A DNA stretch of 64,000 nucleotides. It comes from Phyllobacterium sp. 21LDTY02-6. GTDB lineage: Bacteria; Pseudomonadota; Alphaproteobacteria; Rhizobiales; Rhizobiaceae. The stretch lies in NCBI RefSeq assembly GCF_023554255.2, contig NZ_JAMJWD020000007.1, positions 124,001 through 188,000 of the forward strand, written 5' to 3'. Every line of letters starts with the position of its first letter. The first letter of the stretch is position 1. The translations under genes and the position numbers were made by a program. This document shows positions 28,141 through 38,899 of this stretch, one piece after another. The notes below the pieces were generated by a model, which did not search any database, was not told the DNA's origin, and saw nothing but the letters and a program-made list of their open reading frames with translations.

Positions 28141-28887
28141 ATGACACATCAACCGCAGCAATCACCGCAGTTCTTCCTGACAGCACCCTCGCCCTGTCCT
28201 TACCTGGAGGGGCAGCTGGAGCGGAAAGTGTTCACCCACCTCGTCGGTGGGCGCGCCAGCGAACTCAATGACCTGCTGACACAGGGCGGTTTCCGCCGCT
28301 CCCAGAACATCGCCTACCGCCCGGCCTGCGAAAATTGCCGCGCCTGCGTCTCCGTGCGCATCCTCGCCAATGAATTCACGCAGGACCGCTCGATGCGCCG
28401 CGTCTGGAACCGCAATCGCGACCTGATCGGCAATATCCATCATGCCGAGCCCTCGACCGAGCAATATTCGCTGTTCCGGCAATATCTGGACGCGCGCCAC
28501 AACAAGGGCGGCATGTCGGAGATGACAGTGCTCGACTATGCCATGATGGTCGAGGATACCCATGTGCCGACGCAGATCATCGAATACAGGCGGCGCGGAC
28601 CGGACTCCTTCATCACCGGCAAGGGCGAAGGCGAGTTGATCGCGGTCGCCCTCACCGACGTCATGAGCGACGGCCTCTCGATGGTCTATTCGTTCTTCAA
28701 TCCGGAACATGCCAGCCGTTCGCTCGGCACATTCATGATCCTCGACCATATCCAGCGGGCCCAGTCGGCCGGCATGCCGCATGTCTATCTCGGCTATTGG
28801 GTCGAGGGCTCGCGCAAGATGCAGTACAAGATCCGTTACCAGCCGCAGGAACATCTGGGCGTCAAGGGATGGGAGCGGGTGCCGTAG
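28141..28887 (+). CDS. bpt: Aspartate/glutamate leucyltransferase (N-end rule, Bpt)
   Basis: A 248-aa aminoacyl-tRNA-protein transferase related to eukaryotic ATE1. Bacterial Bpt adds leucine to proteins with N-terminal Asp or Glu and feeds them to the ClpAP/ClpS pathway. The conserved cysteine cluster [16 protein letters not shown] is intact, with HMTH-like helices and the segment [15 protein letters not shown] near the end. Family length is typical. The gene begins with ATG at 28141, downstream of an AT-rich stretch. Confidence 0.92.
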   Translation: MTHQPQQSPQFFLTAPSPCPYLEGQLERKVFTHLVGGRASELNDLLTQGGFRRSQNIAYRPACENCRACVSVRILANEFTQDRSMRRVWNRNRDLIGNIHHAEPSTEQYSLFRQYLDARHNKGGMSEMTVLDYAMMVEDTHVPTQIIEYRRRGPDSFITGKGEGELIAVALTDVMSDGLSMVYSFFNPEHASRSLGTFMILDHIQRAQSAGMPHVYLGYWVEGSRKMQYKIRYQPQEHLGVKGWERVP

Positions 28888-28966
28888 AAGCGTTGCGATC
28901 TCTCTGGACAGGGATATCGGCTACCGGTACAGCTCGCCCACCTTCGGCCAACCGGATTCCCGCCAA

Positions 28967-29866
28967 ATGTCGCAATTGCATCTCGATCACCGCAAAGGCC
29001 TGCTGATTGCGGGCATTGGCGGGCTCGTCCTCTCCGCGGATATTCCATTGCTGCGCCTCGGCCAGGGCGAGACATGGTCGACGCTCCTCCTGCGCAGTTC
29101 CACCACCTTCATCTGCGCGATCATCATCTGGCTGGTCTGGCGAACCATGTTCGGCAGGCGCGGCGCCATCGTGCCCGGCGCGATCGGCTTTGCCGTCGCC
29201 TGCCTGTACGGCATGGCGTCGATCGCCTTCATGACCGCTGTCTACAACACGAAGACCGCCAATCTCGTCTTCATTCTTGCCTTCAACACGGTCTTTGCGG
29301 CGCTGCTGTCGTGGATATTCCTGAAGGAACGGCCGAAGGCCGTGACCTTCGTCGCCATGTTCCTGATGCTGATCGGTGTCGGCATCATCGTGCGCGAAGG
29401 CTTGACGGCCGGACACGTATTCGGCGACCTGATGGGGCTGCTCTCGACCTTCATCCTGGCCTCGGCGATCACGGTGACCCGGGCATCGGGCAAGGATATG
29501 GGCTTTGCCGCCATGCTGGGCACCGGGGTGCCGATCATCGTTGCCGCCTTCATGGTGTCGCAGAACGGCTTCACCGTGGCGGCGCCGGGCTGGATCATCT
29601 TCAACGGCGCGTTCGTCACCACCATCGCCTTCATCTGCCTTGCCACCGGCCCCCGCTTCCTTTCGGGACCGGAAGTAGCGATGTTCTACCTGCTGGAGAC
29701 GGTGCTGACGCCGATCTGGGTATGGCTGGTCTTTTCAGAGCGGCCGAGCGACGCGACGCTGATCGGCGGGCTGATCATCATTTCGGCGCTTGTCGGCCAT
29801 TCGCTCTGGCAGATGTATCATTCGCGGCGGCGCGCCCGCACCACCGCGATCAGGCATCCGATCTAG
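28967..29866 (+). CDS. EamA family (DMT superfamily) transporter, copy 1
   Basis: A 299-aa transporter with about ten hydrophobic helices in two EamA repeats, the first ending near FLKERP and the second near LVFSERPSD. The substrate is unknown (such proteins often export amino acids or drugs). The ATG at 28967 has no strong Shine-Dalgarno sequence; a longer frame starts inside bpt. Its stop is 16 bp from the parC stop on the opposite strand. A second EamA gene lies at 37962. Confidence 0.85.
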   Translation: MSQLHLDHRKGLLIAGIGGLVLSADIPLLRLGQGETWSTLLLRSSTTFICAIIIWLVWRTMFGRRGAIVPGAIGFAVACLYGMASIAFMTAVYNTKTANLVFILAFNTVFAALLSWIFLKERPKAVTFVAMFLMLIGVGIIVREGLTAGHVFGDLMGLLSTFILASAITVTRASGKDMGFAAMLGTGVPIIVAAFMVSQNGFTVAAPGWIIFNGAFVTTIAFICLATGPRFLSGPEVAMFYLLETVLTPIWVWLVFSERPSDATLIGGLIIISALVGHSLWQMYHSRRRARTTAIRHPI

Positions 29867-29882
29867 GCCGGGCCGAAACCCG

Positions 29883-32162
29883 TCAGGAGAATTTGCCGGA
29901 ACGCGGGAAGCCTTTCGGCACCATCCGGCCGGCGGTCGCCCTCGGGCCGATCCATTCCAGCAATTCGTCCTTGCTGCGGGTAAAGGTGCGGTCCGCCGCA
30001 TCCTGCCAGGTCAGCCCCTGCTCCATGGCGAAGACGCGGATATCGGATACGCCGCCATCCTTGTATCTCTGCAGGCGGACGCCCTTGCCGCGTCCAAGCT
30101 CCGGAACCTCGGCCAGCGGGAAGACCAGCAGCTTGCGGTTTTCACCGACAATGGCGACGGAATCGCCCGACACCGGCACGCAATGGCGCGCCTCGTCCGG
30201 CGCCTTCACATTCATCACCTGCTTGCCCTTGCGCGTATTGGCGATGATCTCGGCTTCCGGCACGATGAAGCCATTGCCCACATGCGAGGACAGGAGCAGC
30301 TTGCCCTCCGGCCGGTGCACGAAGGCCGTCACGATGTCCTGGTCGTTCTCCATGTCGACGATGATGCGGATCGGCTCGCCATGGCCGCGCCCGCCCGGCA
30401 GGCTGTTGGCGCCGATCGTGTGGAACTTGCCGCCCGTCGTCAGCACGAGGATGCGATCCGTCGTCTCGGCGTGGAATGCCAGCTTGAGCTTGTCGCCTTC
30501 CTTGAAGGTCAGCGCGCTGAAATCCGCCAGATGGCCCTTCATCGCCCGCAGCCAGCCCTTTTCGGAAACGACGACCGTCACCGGCTCGCGCTCGATCATC
30601 GCATGATGGATGTCGGTGAGATCGTGGTTGGGCGCTTCGGCGAATGTGGTGCGCCGCTTGCCGAGCGGCGTATCCGGCGCATATTTCTTCTGCATCTCCT
30701 GGATCTGCCAGGAGATGGTCTGCCATTGGCGGCTGTCGGAGGCGAGCAATTGCTCGATCTCGCGCTTCTCCGCCGTCAGGCCGTCGAATTCCTTGCGGAT
30801 CTCGAATTCCTCGAGCTTGCGCAGCGAGCGCAGCCGCATGTTGAGGATCGCTTCGGCCTGGACATCCGTCAGCTCGAAACGCTGGATCATCTCCTGCTTG
30901 GGATCGTCCTCCTCGCGGATGATGCGGATGACCTCATCGATGTTCAGATAGGCGATCAGCATGCCGCCAAGGATTTCGAGCCGGCGCTCGATTTCCCCGA
31001 GGCGATGCCGCGAGCGGCGGATCAGCACGTCCTTGCGGTGTTCCAGCCATTGCTTCAGCACGTCCCGCAACGACAGGACGTTCGGCACCTTGCCGTTGGA
31101 GAGCACGTTCATGTTGAGCGGGAAGCGCGTCTCGAGCTCGGTGAGCTTGAACAGCGATTCCATGAGAATGTCGGGATTGACGCTCCTGCTCTTCGGCTCC
31201 AGCACCAGCCGCACGTCTTCGGCCGATTCATCGCGGACATCGTCGAGCAGCGGCAGTTTCTTGGCGAGCAGCAGTTCGGCGATCTTCTCGATCAGCCGCG
31301 ATTTCTGCACCTGGTAGGGGATTTCCGTGACGACGATGTTCCACGTGCCCCGGCCCTGTTCCTCCACATGCCAGCGGGCGCGCAGGCGAAAGCCGCCCCG
31401 CCCCGTCCTGTAGGCTTCCTGGATCGCTTCGGGGCTTTCGACGAGAATGCCGCCGGTCGGGAAATCCGGACCGCGCACCAGCGTCTTCAACGGATCCTCG
31501 TTTTCCGCGGTCGCCAGCAGCGCTTCCACCTCGGCGTCGGGATGGGCGATGAGGTGAAGGGCGGCGGCGCACAATTCGGAGACGTTGTGCGGCGGAATCG
31601 ACGTCGCCATGCCGACGGCGATGCCGGAGGAGCCATTGGCGAGAAGATTGGGGAACGCGCCGGGCAGGACGATCGGTTCCTCGTCCTCTTCATTATAGGT
31701 CGGGCGAAAATCGACGGCATCCTCGGTGATGCCCTCGAGCAGCAACATGGCGACATCCGTCATGCGCGCTTCGGTGTAGCGCATCGCCGCCGGATTATCG
31801 CCGTCGATATTGCCGAAATTGCCCTGGCCATCGACCACCGGATAGCGCACGGCGAAATCCTGCGACAGGCGCACCAGCGCATCATAGATCGACTGGTCGC
31901 CATGCGGATGGAACTTGCCCATCACCTCGCCGACGATACGGGCGCATTTCGCATAGGCCTGGTCCGGCGACAGCCGCAGCAGGCGCATCGCATGCATGAT
32001 GCGGCGATGGACCGGTTTCAGGCCATCGCGGACATCGGGAAGAGCCCGATGCATGATGGTCGACAGCGCATAGGCGAGATAGCGCTCTTCCAGCGCCGCC
32101 TTCAGATCTACCGGTTCGATATTGTCGTCGCCATTACCAGGCGGAATCAGGCTTTTTCCCAT
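29883..32162 (-). CDS. parC: DNA topoisomerase IV subunit A
   Basis: A 759-aa subunit that breaks and rejoins DNA. The catalytic tyrosine lies in [12 protein letters not shown] (about residue 120). The quinolone region is [19 protein letters not shown], where position 80/84 equivalents (Ser, Asp/Tyr) look wild-type-like by eye. A long coiled-coil region and C-terminal beta-pinwheel blades follow. The length fits ParC better than the ~900-aa GyrA. The parE partner is not in the window. Confidence 0.96.
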   Translation of the reverse strand: MGKSLIPPGNGDDNIEPVDLKAALEERYLAYALSTIMHRALPDVRDGLKPVHRRIMHAMRLLRLSPDQAYAKCARIVGEVMGKFHPHGDQSIYDALVRLSQDFAVRYPVVDGQGNFGNIDGDNPAAMRYTEARMTDVAMLLLEGITEDAVDFRPTYNEEDEEPIVLPGAFPNLLANGSSGIAVGMATSIPPHNVSELCAAALHLIAHPDAEVEALLATAENEDPLKTLVRGPDFPTGGILVESPEAIQEAYRTGRGGFRLRARWHVEEQGRGTWNIVVTEIPYQVQKSRLIEKIAELLLAKKLPLLDDVRDESAEDVRLVLEPKSRSVNPDILMESLFKLTELETRFPLNMNVLSNGKVPNVLSLRDVLKQWLEHRKDVLIRRSRHRLGEIERRLEILGGMLIAYLNIDEVIRIIREEDDPKQEMIQRFELTDVQAEAILNMRLRSLRKLEEFEIRKEFDGLTAEKREIEQLLASDSRQWQTISWQIQEMQKKYAPDTPLGKRRTTFAEAPNHDLTDIHHAMIEREPVTVVVSEKGWLRAMKGHLADFSALTFKEGDKLKLAFHAETTDRILVLTTGGKFHTIGANSLPGGRGHGEPIRIIVDMENDQDIVTAFVHRPEGKLLLSSHVGNGFIVPEAEIIANTRKGKQVMNVKAPDEARHCVPVSGDSVAIVGENRKLLVFPLAEVPELGRGKGVRLQRYKDGGVSDIRVFAMEQGLTWQDAADRTFTRSKDELLEWIGPRATAGRMVPKGFPRSGKFS

Positions 32163-32403
32163 GATATTGGGTTATCAACTGCGTGAATCTGCGGCAAGCA
32201 CTGATTCGCCCAGATCACAGCTCATCCACCTTCGCCGGGCCCGATGCGGTCTTGCCTTTCGCAGGCAAATCTGACTTTGTTGCCGCCGGCCACAGTTTTG
32301 CCGTGGCGGATGCGATATTGGAGCCCGGCTACGCTATTGGGCTGCGATATCGCCCGGCTACGAGCCCGGCTACGGGATTGTCACTCTAACAGGATTATTG
32401 ATC

Positions 32404-33603
32404 ATGGCTGCCGTAACTCCAGTAAATAACAGCTTGCGCGTGCTGGCTGCCACCTCCGCGCTCGTCTTGCTCCATGCCGGCTCCGCCTATGCCGTCGATG
32501 GCAATGTCGTCGCCGCGCGCCTGAAGTCCGTCTATGCCGAACAGGGCGGCGTGATCGAATACAGCAATGTCGAGACCAATGGCTCGACGGTCATCCTGAA
32601 GGACACCAAGATGTCCTCGGTCGGGATGGACGACAAGTTCAATGCCGGCGATATCACGCTTTCCGACGTCACCGATGTTTCGGGCGGCGGGTTCAAGATC
32701 GGCGCGCTGGCGATACCCGACATCGAGCACACCACCCCCGGCGAGCATCCGAGCAAGATCGCGATCGAAGGCATCAAGCTTGAGGATATCACGCTGCCGG
32801 CCGAAGGCTCGACCGAACCATTCGCCAAGATCCTGCAATATGAGCGGGCCGAGATCGCCCATGTCAGCGTCAACGCGGACGGCAAGGATTTCTTCACCGC
32901 CGACCGCATCACGGCGACGATTTCGCCGCTGGTGGAGAAGGAGCCGATCGCCTTCACGACCATTATCGACACGTTCAAGCTGGATCTCACCGACGTGAGC
33001 GATCCCAAGGCCAAGGACGCCTTGAAGACGATGGGCTATGAGACGATCTCGGGCAAGGTCGACCTCGGCGGCACCTGGAACATGGCGGATGGCCGGCTGA
33101 ATATCGAAAAGATGGATTATATCGTCGACAATGGCGGCACGCTGGGCGTGAAGCTCGACATTTCCGGCTATACGCTCGATTTCGTCAAGAGCATCCAGGA
33201 GGCGAGCAAGAACGCCGAAGGCAAGCCCGACGATGCGCAGGCGATGGCCATGATGGGCCTGATGCAGCAGTTGAATTTCAACAATGCCTCGATCCGCTTC
33301 GACGACAATTCGGTCACCGGCAAGGCGCTGGATTATGTCGCCAAGCAGCAGAATGCCAAGCGGTCCGATCTGGTCAACCAGGCCAAGGCGATACTGCCGA
33401 TGGCGGCGGCGCAACTCGGCGATGCCGAATTCGCGCAGGCCGTGGGTACCGCCGTCAGCGCCTATCTCGACGATCCGAAGAACATCGAGATCAAGGCCGC
33501 TCCGGCGAAGCCTGTCCCCTTCGCCATCCTCGCCGCTGCCGGAATGGCCGATCCGAAATCGCTGATCAAGACCCTCAGCGTCACCGTCGACGCCAACAAG
33601 TAG
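32404..33603 (+). CDS. Periplasmic protein of unknown function
   Basis: A 399-aa protein with a signal peptide (cleavage after AGSAYA) and a long soluble region without recognised domain. The sequence is rich in Asp, Lys and Gly and shows repeating beta-type text (for example DITLSDVTDVSGGGFKIGAL and LKLDISGY-like strands), compatible with a beta-rich structure. The start at 32404 follows AGGA at about 10 bp; a TTG at 32398 is also in frame. A terminator follows. The family was not recognised. Confidence 0.7.
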   Translation: MAAVTPVNNSLRVLAATSALVLLHAGSAYAVDGNVVAARLKSVYAEQGGVIEYSNVETNGSTVILKDTKMSSVGMDDKFNAGDITLSDVTDVSGGGFKIGALAIPDIEHTTPGEHPSKIAIEGIKLEDITLPAEGSTEPFAKILQYERAEIAHVSVNADGKDFFTADRITATISPLVEKEPIAFTTIIDTFKLDLTDVSDPKAKDALKTMGYETISGKVDLGGTWNMADGRLNIEKMDYIVDNGGTLGVKLDISGYTLDFVKSIQEASKNAEGKPDDAQAMAMMGLMQQLNFNNASIRFDDNSVTGKALDYVAKQQNAKRSDLVNQAKAILPMAAAQLGDAEFAQAVGTAVSAYLDDPKNIEIKAAPAKPVPFAILAAAGMADPKSLIKTLSVTVDANK

Positions 33604-33629
33604 GACAAACCGGCCCGGATACGAAAAAT

Positions 33630-33653
33630 CCCGGCTCAACGGCCGGGCTTTTT
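33630..33653 (+). terminator. Intrinsic terminator after the 399-aa periplasmic protein gene
   Basis: CCCGGC pairs with GCCGGG around a TCAACG loop, followed by a five-T run. It isolates this gene from the convergent Fic module. Confidence 0.85.
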
Positions 33654-33663
33654 CATTGGTGCT

Positions 33664-34482
33664 TTACCTCGAGAACAGGATGCCGAGAATTGCGACGACG
33701 ACCGTCCCTATCAATCCATATAGGACCGGGTGATTTTCTATATGCTGCATGAAACTTCTTTGTTCTCGGCGAACATTCCCGGGATTCACCGAGGTCGATG
33801 CTGAAGCGTAGTCTTCTACAGCACTTCTATTCGACTTGGGATTTGCCGCACGGTTATGGACTTCCAACAGCTGTGTTGCGAGATGCACACTCATCAATGC
33901 TTCCAACTGGGTAACATCAAGCTCATTTCGTTCATGACCAACGTCTGCCGCTTCAAGAGCAAGGTAGTAAGGCTGCTTATCGGCTGCGATTTGTTCGGGT
34001 ATTGTGACTATGCCTGGGATGCGATATCCGAGTTTAGCGCACAAAATCAGATATGATACAATTCGAGCAGTACGACCATTCCCGTCAACGAATGGATGTA
34101 TCCAGTTCAATCGCCACAGTGCATATGCCGACAAGTGAATAGGCGAACGTTCATTCCAGTTATTGTAGATATACTCGCAAAAGTCTTCGACTAGTTCGGG
34201 TACTCTTCCCGACGCTGCCGGTTGATGCTGACTGCCTCGAATTTTGACGCTACCCGGGCGAAAAACACCGGCATACCTGCTCAATTTTTCAAGCGCCACG
34301 CGATTCAGATTGAGGATTGTGGACGGTCGGAGACGATACTTTGGATCGTTGATCCACTTCTGCAATTCGACCATTGCGGCATCGAACTGCCGCAATGTGT
34401 TTTCGGCTTCTATCCGGGCAATGTCATGTGCATCGGTTGCCAGTAAAGGTTCATCGGCCTCGCTGGACCTATCGTTCGGCAT
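33664..34482 (-). CDS. Fic-domain AMP-transferase toxin with C-terminal membrane segment
   Basis: A 272-aa Fic family protein. The catalytic motif HPFVDGNGRTAR at residues 129-140 is complete, so AMP (or other NMP) transfer from NTP to a target hydroxyl is expected. A flap segment GVFRPGSVKI precedes it. The C-terminal 22 residues form a hydrophobic segment (LIGTVVVAILGILF), suggesting anchoring to the inner membrane, which is unusual for class I Fic toxins. It overlaps the upstream small gene by 14 bp. The DNA is visibly AT-richer than its neighbours (for example 33900-34080), a sign of horizontal acquisition. Confidence 0.9.
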   Translation of the reverse strand: MPNDRSSEADEPLLATDAHDIARIEAENTLRQFDAAMVELQKWINDPKYRLRPSTILNLNRVALEKLSRYAGVFRPGSVKIRGSQHQPAASGRVPELVEDFCEYIYNNWNERSPIHLSAYALWRLNWIHPFVDGNGRTARIVSYLILCAKLGYRIPGIVTIPEQIAADKQPYYLALEAADVGHERNELDVTQLEALMSVHLATQLLEVHNRAANPKSNRSAVEDYASASTSVNPGNVRREQRSFMQHIENHPVLYGLIGTVVVAILGILFSR

Positions 34483-34654
34483 GAGCGGCCGATTTCAGTC
34501 GATTGGCCGCTTCGTCTATAATATCGCGCGTTATGTCATCATTCTCGATTTTTGCCGAGCCGTAGGCAAAGCTGCGGCGCTGCTCTTCCTGCTCATTCTC
34601 GGTCATTTTTATCGACCGGGATTTCGCAATCAATTCTTGTAAGTCACGTGTCAT
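34469..34654 (-). CDS. Class I Fic antitoxin (VbhA/FicA-like)
   Basis: A 61-aa small protein translated before the Fic toxin and overlapping it by 14 bp. It contains the inhibitory motif SAKIEN (residues 33-38), matching (S/T)xxxE(G/N), the helix that blocks ATP placement in Fic active sites. The start at 34654 has AAGGAG 6 bp upstream; a longer in-frame start at 34687 lacks this. Motif and gene order make the antitoxin role likely. The DNA is AT-rich like the toxin gene. Confidence 0.85.
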   Translation of the reverse strand: MTRDLQELIAKSRSIKMTENEQEEQRRSFAYGSAKIENDDITRDIIDEAANRLKSAAHAER

Positions 34655-34727
34655 GTTACTCTCCTTACGAATCTCATCATAACTCATATTCTCGATGGCG
34701 AAGTAACAAATAACGTGACGAGACAGG

Positions 34728-36518
34728 TCAGGCGTCCTTCTTCACCGGGTTGAGCCGGATGTTCAGATCGCGCAATTGCGCCTGCGACACGTCCGAAGGT
34801 GCGTTCATCAGCAGGTCATAGGCCTGCTGGTTCATCGGGAACATGGTGATCTCGCGCAGGTTCTTCGCGCCGACCAGCAGCATCACGATGCGATCGATGC
34901 CCGCCGCCATGCCGCCATGGGGCGGAGCGCCATACTGGAAGGCGCGGTAAAGCCCGCCGAAGCGCTCTTCCACCGTCTCGCGGGAATGGCCGACCGATTC
35001 GAAGGCCTTGACCATCGTCTCGGGCAGGTGGTTGCGGATGCCGCCGGAGGCGATCTCGAAGCCGTTGCAGACCATGTCGTACTGGAAGGCCTTGATGGTC
35101 AGCGGGTCCTGGTTCTCGAGTGCATCCATGCCGCCCTGCGGCATCGAGAACGGATTGTGGGCGAAATCGATCTTCTTCTCGTCCTCCAGCCATTCGAAGA
35201 ACGGGAAGTCGACGATCCAGCACAGCTTGAACTGATCGCGATCGACGAGGTTCAGCTCCTCGCCCGCCCGCGTACGGGCAGCACCGGCGAAGGATACGAA
35301 TTTCTTCGGATCGCCCGCGACGAAGAAGGCCGCATCGCCATCGTCGAGCCCGAGCTGCGTGCGCAGCGCCTCTGTCCGCTCCGGACCGATATTCTTGGCC
35401 AGCGGGCCGGCGCCTTCCAGCGCGTCGCCTTCCTTGCGCCAGAATATATAGCCGAGGCCGGGCTGGCCCTCGCTCTGCGCCCATGAATTCATGCGGTCGC
35501 AGAATGCGCGCGATCCGCCCGTCCTGGCCGGGATCGCCCAGACTTCGACCTTGGGGTCGTTGGCGATCATGTTGGCGAATACCTTGAAGCCCGAACCGGC
35601 GAAATGCTCGGTCACGGCCTGCATCTCGATGGGATTGCGCAGGTCCGGCTTGTCGGAACCATATTTGCGCATCGCCTCGTCATAGGGAATGCGCGGGAAT
35701 TCCTGCGTCACGCGCTTGCCGTCGGCAAACTCCTCGAAAACGCCGCGCAGCACCGGCTCCATGGTCGAGAGCACGTCTTCCTGCTCGACGAAGCTCATTT
35801 CGATGTCGAGCTGGTAGAATTCGCCCGGCAGGCGGTCGGCGCGCGGGTCCTCGTCGCGGAAACACGGCGCGATCTGGAAATAGCGGTCGAAGCCCGACAT
35901 CATGATCAGCTGCTTGTACTGCTGCGGCGCCTGCGGCAGCGCATAGAACTTGCCGGGATGAATGCGGCTCGGGACGAGGAAGTCGCGTGCGCCTTCCGGC
36001 GACGATGCCGTGAGGATCGGCGTCGAAAACTCGGTGAAGCCGATCTCGGACATGCGGCGGCGCATGGCGGCGATGATCTTCGTCCGCGACATGATGTTCC
36101 GGTGCAGCGTATCGCGGCGCAGGTCGAGGAAACGATATTTGAGACGGATATCCTCGGGATAATCGAGTTCGCCGAATACCGGCAGCGGCAATTCCTTCGC
36201 CGCCGACAATATTTCGATGTCCCTGGCGAATATCTCGATCTCGCCGGTCGGCATGTTGGGGTTGACCGTATCGTCGGTGCGCGCCTTGACCTCGCCATCG
36301 ACGCGGATCACCCATTCGCCGCGAACCGTCTCGGCCAGCTTGAAAGCGGGCGAATCGGGATTGGCGACGATCTGCGTCAGGCCGTAATGGTCGCGCAGGT
36401 CGATGAAGAGAATGCCGCCATGGTCGCGGACACGGTGAACCCAACCGGAAAGCCGGACGGAGGAGCCAACGTCCGATTTACGCAGGGCTGCGCAGGTATG
36501 GCTGCGATAACGGTGCAT
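34728..36518 (-). CDS. aspS: Aspartyl-tRNA synthetase
   Basis: A 596-aa class II synthetase. It has an N-terminal OB-fold anticodon-binding domain ([25 protein letters not shown]), a bacterial GAD insertion in the middle, and class II motifs 2 ([16 protein letters not shown]) and 3 ([14 protein letters not shown]). Alphaproteobacterial enzymes often also charge tRNA-Asn; this was not tested. The start at 36518 has GAGG upstream and gives the expected MHRYRSHTC beginning; a longer start at 36596 has no support. It is downstream of the Fic island in transcription direction. Confidence 0.97.
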   Translation of the reverse strand: MHRYRSHTCAALRKSDVGSSVRLSGWVHRVRDHGGILFIDLRDHYGLTQIVANPDSPAFKLAETVRGEWVIRVDGEVKARTDDTVNPNMPTGEIEIFARDIEILSAAKELPLPVFGELDYPEDIRLKYRFLDLRRDTLHRNIMSRTKIIAAMRRRMSEIGFTEFSTPILTASSPEGARDFLVPSRIHPGKFYALPQAPQQYKQLIMMSGFDRYFQIAPCFRDEDPRADRLPGEFYQLDIEMSFVEQEDVLSTMEPVLRGVFEEFADGKRVTQEFPRIPYDEAMRKYGSDKPDLRNPIEMQAVTEHFAGSGFKVFANMIANDPKVEVWAIPARTGGSRAFCDRMNSWAQSEGQPGLGYIFWRKEGDALEGAGPLAKNIGPERTEALRTQLGLDDGDAAFFVAGDPKKFVSFAGAARTRAGEELNLVDRDQFKLCWIVDFPFFEWLEDEKKIDFAHNPFSMPQGGMDALENQDPLTIKAFQYDMVCNGFEIASGGIRNHLPETMVKAFESVGHSRETVEERFGGLYRAFQYGAPPHGGMAAGIDRIVMLLVGAKNLREITMFPMNQQAYDLLMNAPSDVSQAQLRDLNIRLNPVKKDA

Positions 36519-36667
36519 GATAAGGCCTCTGAATGGTGGGCGAATGGACACTGGAAGGCCAGGCCGCGCCTCAAGAATTTCGGCGGACAAGCGCATTTTG
36601 AAGTTGATTTGTCAAGATCAGGAATAGCGACGGAGACAAACGCTTTTGCATTCGCTATAGAAAATTC

Positions 36668-37831
36668 ATGACGATGATTACAACGACAGCCCAGCTCGAG
36701 CAGGCGATTGCCTCCCTCTCAAAATCTGATTTCGTGACGGTCGATACGGAATTCATCCGCGAGACGACGTTCTGGCCGGAACTCTGCGTGATCCAGCTCG
36801 CTTCGCCGGACGCTACCGCAATCGTCGACGCGCTGGCGCCGGGCATTGATCTTTCTGCGTTTTTCCGGCTCATGGCGGATGAAACCATCGTGAAAGTGTT
36901 CCATGCCGCGCGGCAGGACATCGAAATCATCTTCCATCTCGGCAATCTCATTCCCCATCCGGTCTTCGACACGCAGGTCGCGGCCATGGTCTGCGGTTTC
37001 GGCGATGCGATCGCCTATGACCAGCTGGTGCAGCGGATCGTCGGGGCGCAGATCGACAAATCGTCCCGCTTCACCGATTGGCGCCGCCGCCCGCTCTCCG
37101 AAAAGCAGCTCGACTATGCGCTGGCGGACGTCACCCACCTGCGCGACGTCTACCTGCACCTGCGCCAGCGGCTCCAGGAGGAAGGCCGCACCGATTGGGT
37201 GCTGGACGAGATGAAGGTGCTGACCGCGCGCGAGACCTATGACATGCATCCGGACGACGCCTGGAAGCGGCTGAAGATGCGCCTGCGCAAGCCGGTGGAG
37301 CTTGCCGTGATGCGCAGCGTCGCCGCCTGGCGCGAACGTGAGGCGCGCGAGCGCAATGTGCCGCGCGGGCGCATCATCAAGGACGACGCGATCTACGAGA
37401 TCGCCCAGCAGCAGCCGCGCGACGCGGAAGCCATGTCACGGCTGCGCACGATCCCCAAGGGCTGGGAACGCTCGACCATGGCGACCGGCCTCTTGAACGC
37501 GGTCAACCTCGCACTCGACCTGCCGAAGGACCAGATGCCGCGCCTGCCGAAATCGGCGCAGACTCCCGAAGGTGCGGGCGCCGCCGCCGAGCTGCTGAAG
37601 GTGCTCCTGCGCCTGGTGACCGAAGAACATGGCGTCGCCGCCAAGGTCGTCGCCACGACCGACGAGATCGAGCGGATCGCCGCCGAGGGCGACGTGGAGG
37701 GTATCCCCGCGCTGCAGGGCTGGCGCCGCGAAGTCTTTGGCGAAAAGGCGCTCCAGCTCATCAATGGCCAATTGTGCCTGCTGTTCGAGAACAAGAAGAT
37801 AAAGGCGCTCCAGCTGCCGGCGAGCCAATAG
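36668..37831 (+). CDS. rnd: Ribonuclease D
   Basis: A 387-aa 3'-5' exoribonuclease of the DEDD family acting in tRNA and stable-RNA 3' processing. DEDD residues are seen in VTVDTEFIRE (N-terminal DxE), VFHAARQDIEI and the YALADVTHL (YxxxD) region. An HRDC-type helical segment follows (LAVMRSVAAWREREARERN). It is divergent from aspS with about 150 bp between. Length and domain order are normal. Confidence 0.95.
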   Translation: MTMITTTAQLEQAIASLSKSDFVTVDTEFIRETTFWPELCVIQLASPDATAIVDALAPGIDLSAFFRLMADETIVKVFHAARQDIEIIFHLGNLIPHPVFDTQVAAMVCGFGDAIAYDQLVQRIVGAQIDKSSRFTDWRRRPLSEKQLDYALADVTHLRDVYLHLRQRLQEEGRTDWVLDEMKVLTARETYDMHPDDAWKRLKMRLRKPVELAVMRSVAAWREREARERNVPRGRIIKDDAIYEIAQQQPRDAEAMSRLRTIPKGWERSTMATGLLNAVNLALDLPKDQMPRLPKSAQTPEGAGAAAELLKVLLRLVTEEHGVAAKVVATTDEIERIAAEGDVEGIPALQGWRREVFGEKALQLINGQLCLLFENKKIKALQLPASQ

Positions 37832-37961
37832 CGCATCCATCGTTGCGCCCCCGCGCCGGCCCGGCCGGGTGAAATCGATGCTTCGGCCCCGGTCGAAGCA
37901 TCCATGGGCGCGCGGATGCTTATTGGCATCACCGCCCCGCGCAACAGATCGAAAGCCAGCC

Positions 37962-38891
37962 ATGCCCAATCCGTCTTCCGCCGCCCCGATCGTTCCCGCC
38001 AGGGAATTGCTGCTGCTGGCGCTGCTCGCCACGCTGTGGGGCGCTTCCTATACGTTCATCCGCATCGGCGTCGAAACCATCCCGCCCATCACCTTCATCG
38101 CCGCGCGCACGATCATCGCCGGCGTCCTGCTGATGGCCATCCTGAAGCTGCGCGGCCTTTCCATGCCGTCCGATCCGGCGGTCTGGAAGCGCTTCCTCAT
38201 CCAGGCCTGCATCAACAGCGTCATTCCCTTCACGCTGATCGCCTGGGCGGAGCAGACGGTGAGCGCCGGCCTCGCGACCATCCTCAATTCCACCACGCCG
38301 ATCTTCACGTTCCTGCTCACGGCGCTGATCACGCGCCATGAGGCGGTGACCGGGCGCAAGCTCTTCGGCGTCGCCGCAGGCATTGTCGGCATCAGCCTCA
38401 TCGTCGGGCTCGAAGTGTTCCAGGGCTTCGGCAGTCAGCTCGCGGCGCAACTCGCCATCGTCGCGGCCACCATCTCCTATGCGGCCGCGGCGATCTTCGG
38501 GCGCGGCTTCAAGGGGCTGGACCCGATGATGCCGGCGGCGGGTTCCATGCTGTGCGGCGCGGTCGTGCTGGTGCCGCTCAGCCTCGTCGTCGAACAGCCA
38601 TGGACCATCGCGCCTTCGACCTCGTCGCTGCTTGCGCTGCTCGGCCTTTCGGTGTTTTCCACCGCCCTCGCCTTCGTCATCTATTTCCGCCTGATCCACA
38701 CGCTGGGTTCGGTCTCGACCACATCGCAGGCCTATCTGCGCGTACCGATCGGCGTCGGCATAGGCATAGTGTTTCTCGGCGAGACGCTCGCCTCCACCGC
38801 CTGGATGGGGCTGATCTTCGTGATGGCGGGCGTTGCGGCGATGACGCTTCCAGCCCGGCGCAAACCGGCCCCCGAAGCCACGTCAGCCTGA
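37962..38891 (+). CDS. EamA family (DMT superfamily) transporter, copy 2
   Basis: A 309-aa transporter with about ten transmembrane helices in two EamA repeats (first LLLALLATLWGASYTFIRIG, second AAIFGRGFKGLDPMMPAAGS). The substrate is unknown. The ATG at 37962 precedes the first hydrophobic helix at the right distance; an upstream frame start at 37869 adds an Arg-rich stretch. It is convergent with the serine hydrolase gene, with only about 8 bp between the stops. Confidence 0.85.
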   Translation: MPNPSSAAPIVPARELLLLALLATLWGASYTFIRIGVETIPPITFIAARTIIAGVLLMAILKLRGLSMPSDPAVWKRFLIQACINSVIPFTLIAWAEQTVSAGLATILNSTTPIFTFLLTALITRHEAVTGRKLFGVAAGIVGISLIVGLEVFQGFGSQLAAQLAIVAATISYAAAAIFGRGFKGLDPMMPAAGSMLCGAVVLVPLSLVVEQPWTIAPSTSSLLALLGLSVFSTALAFVIYFRLIHTLGSVSTTSQAYLRVPIGVGIGIVFLGETLASTAWMGLIFVMAGVAAMTLPARRKPAPEATSA

Positions 38892-38899
38892 CCGGCGCG

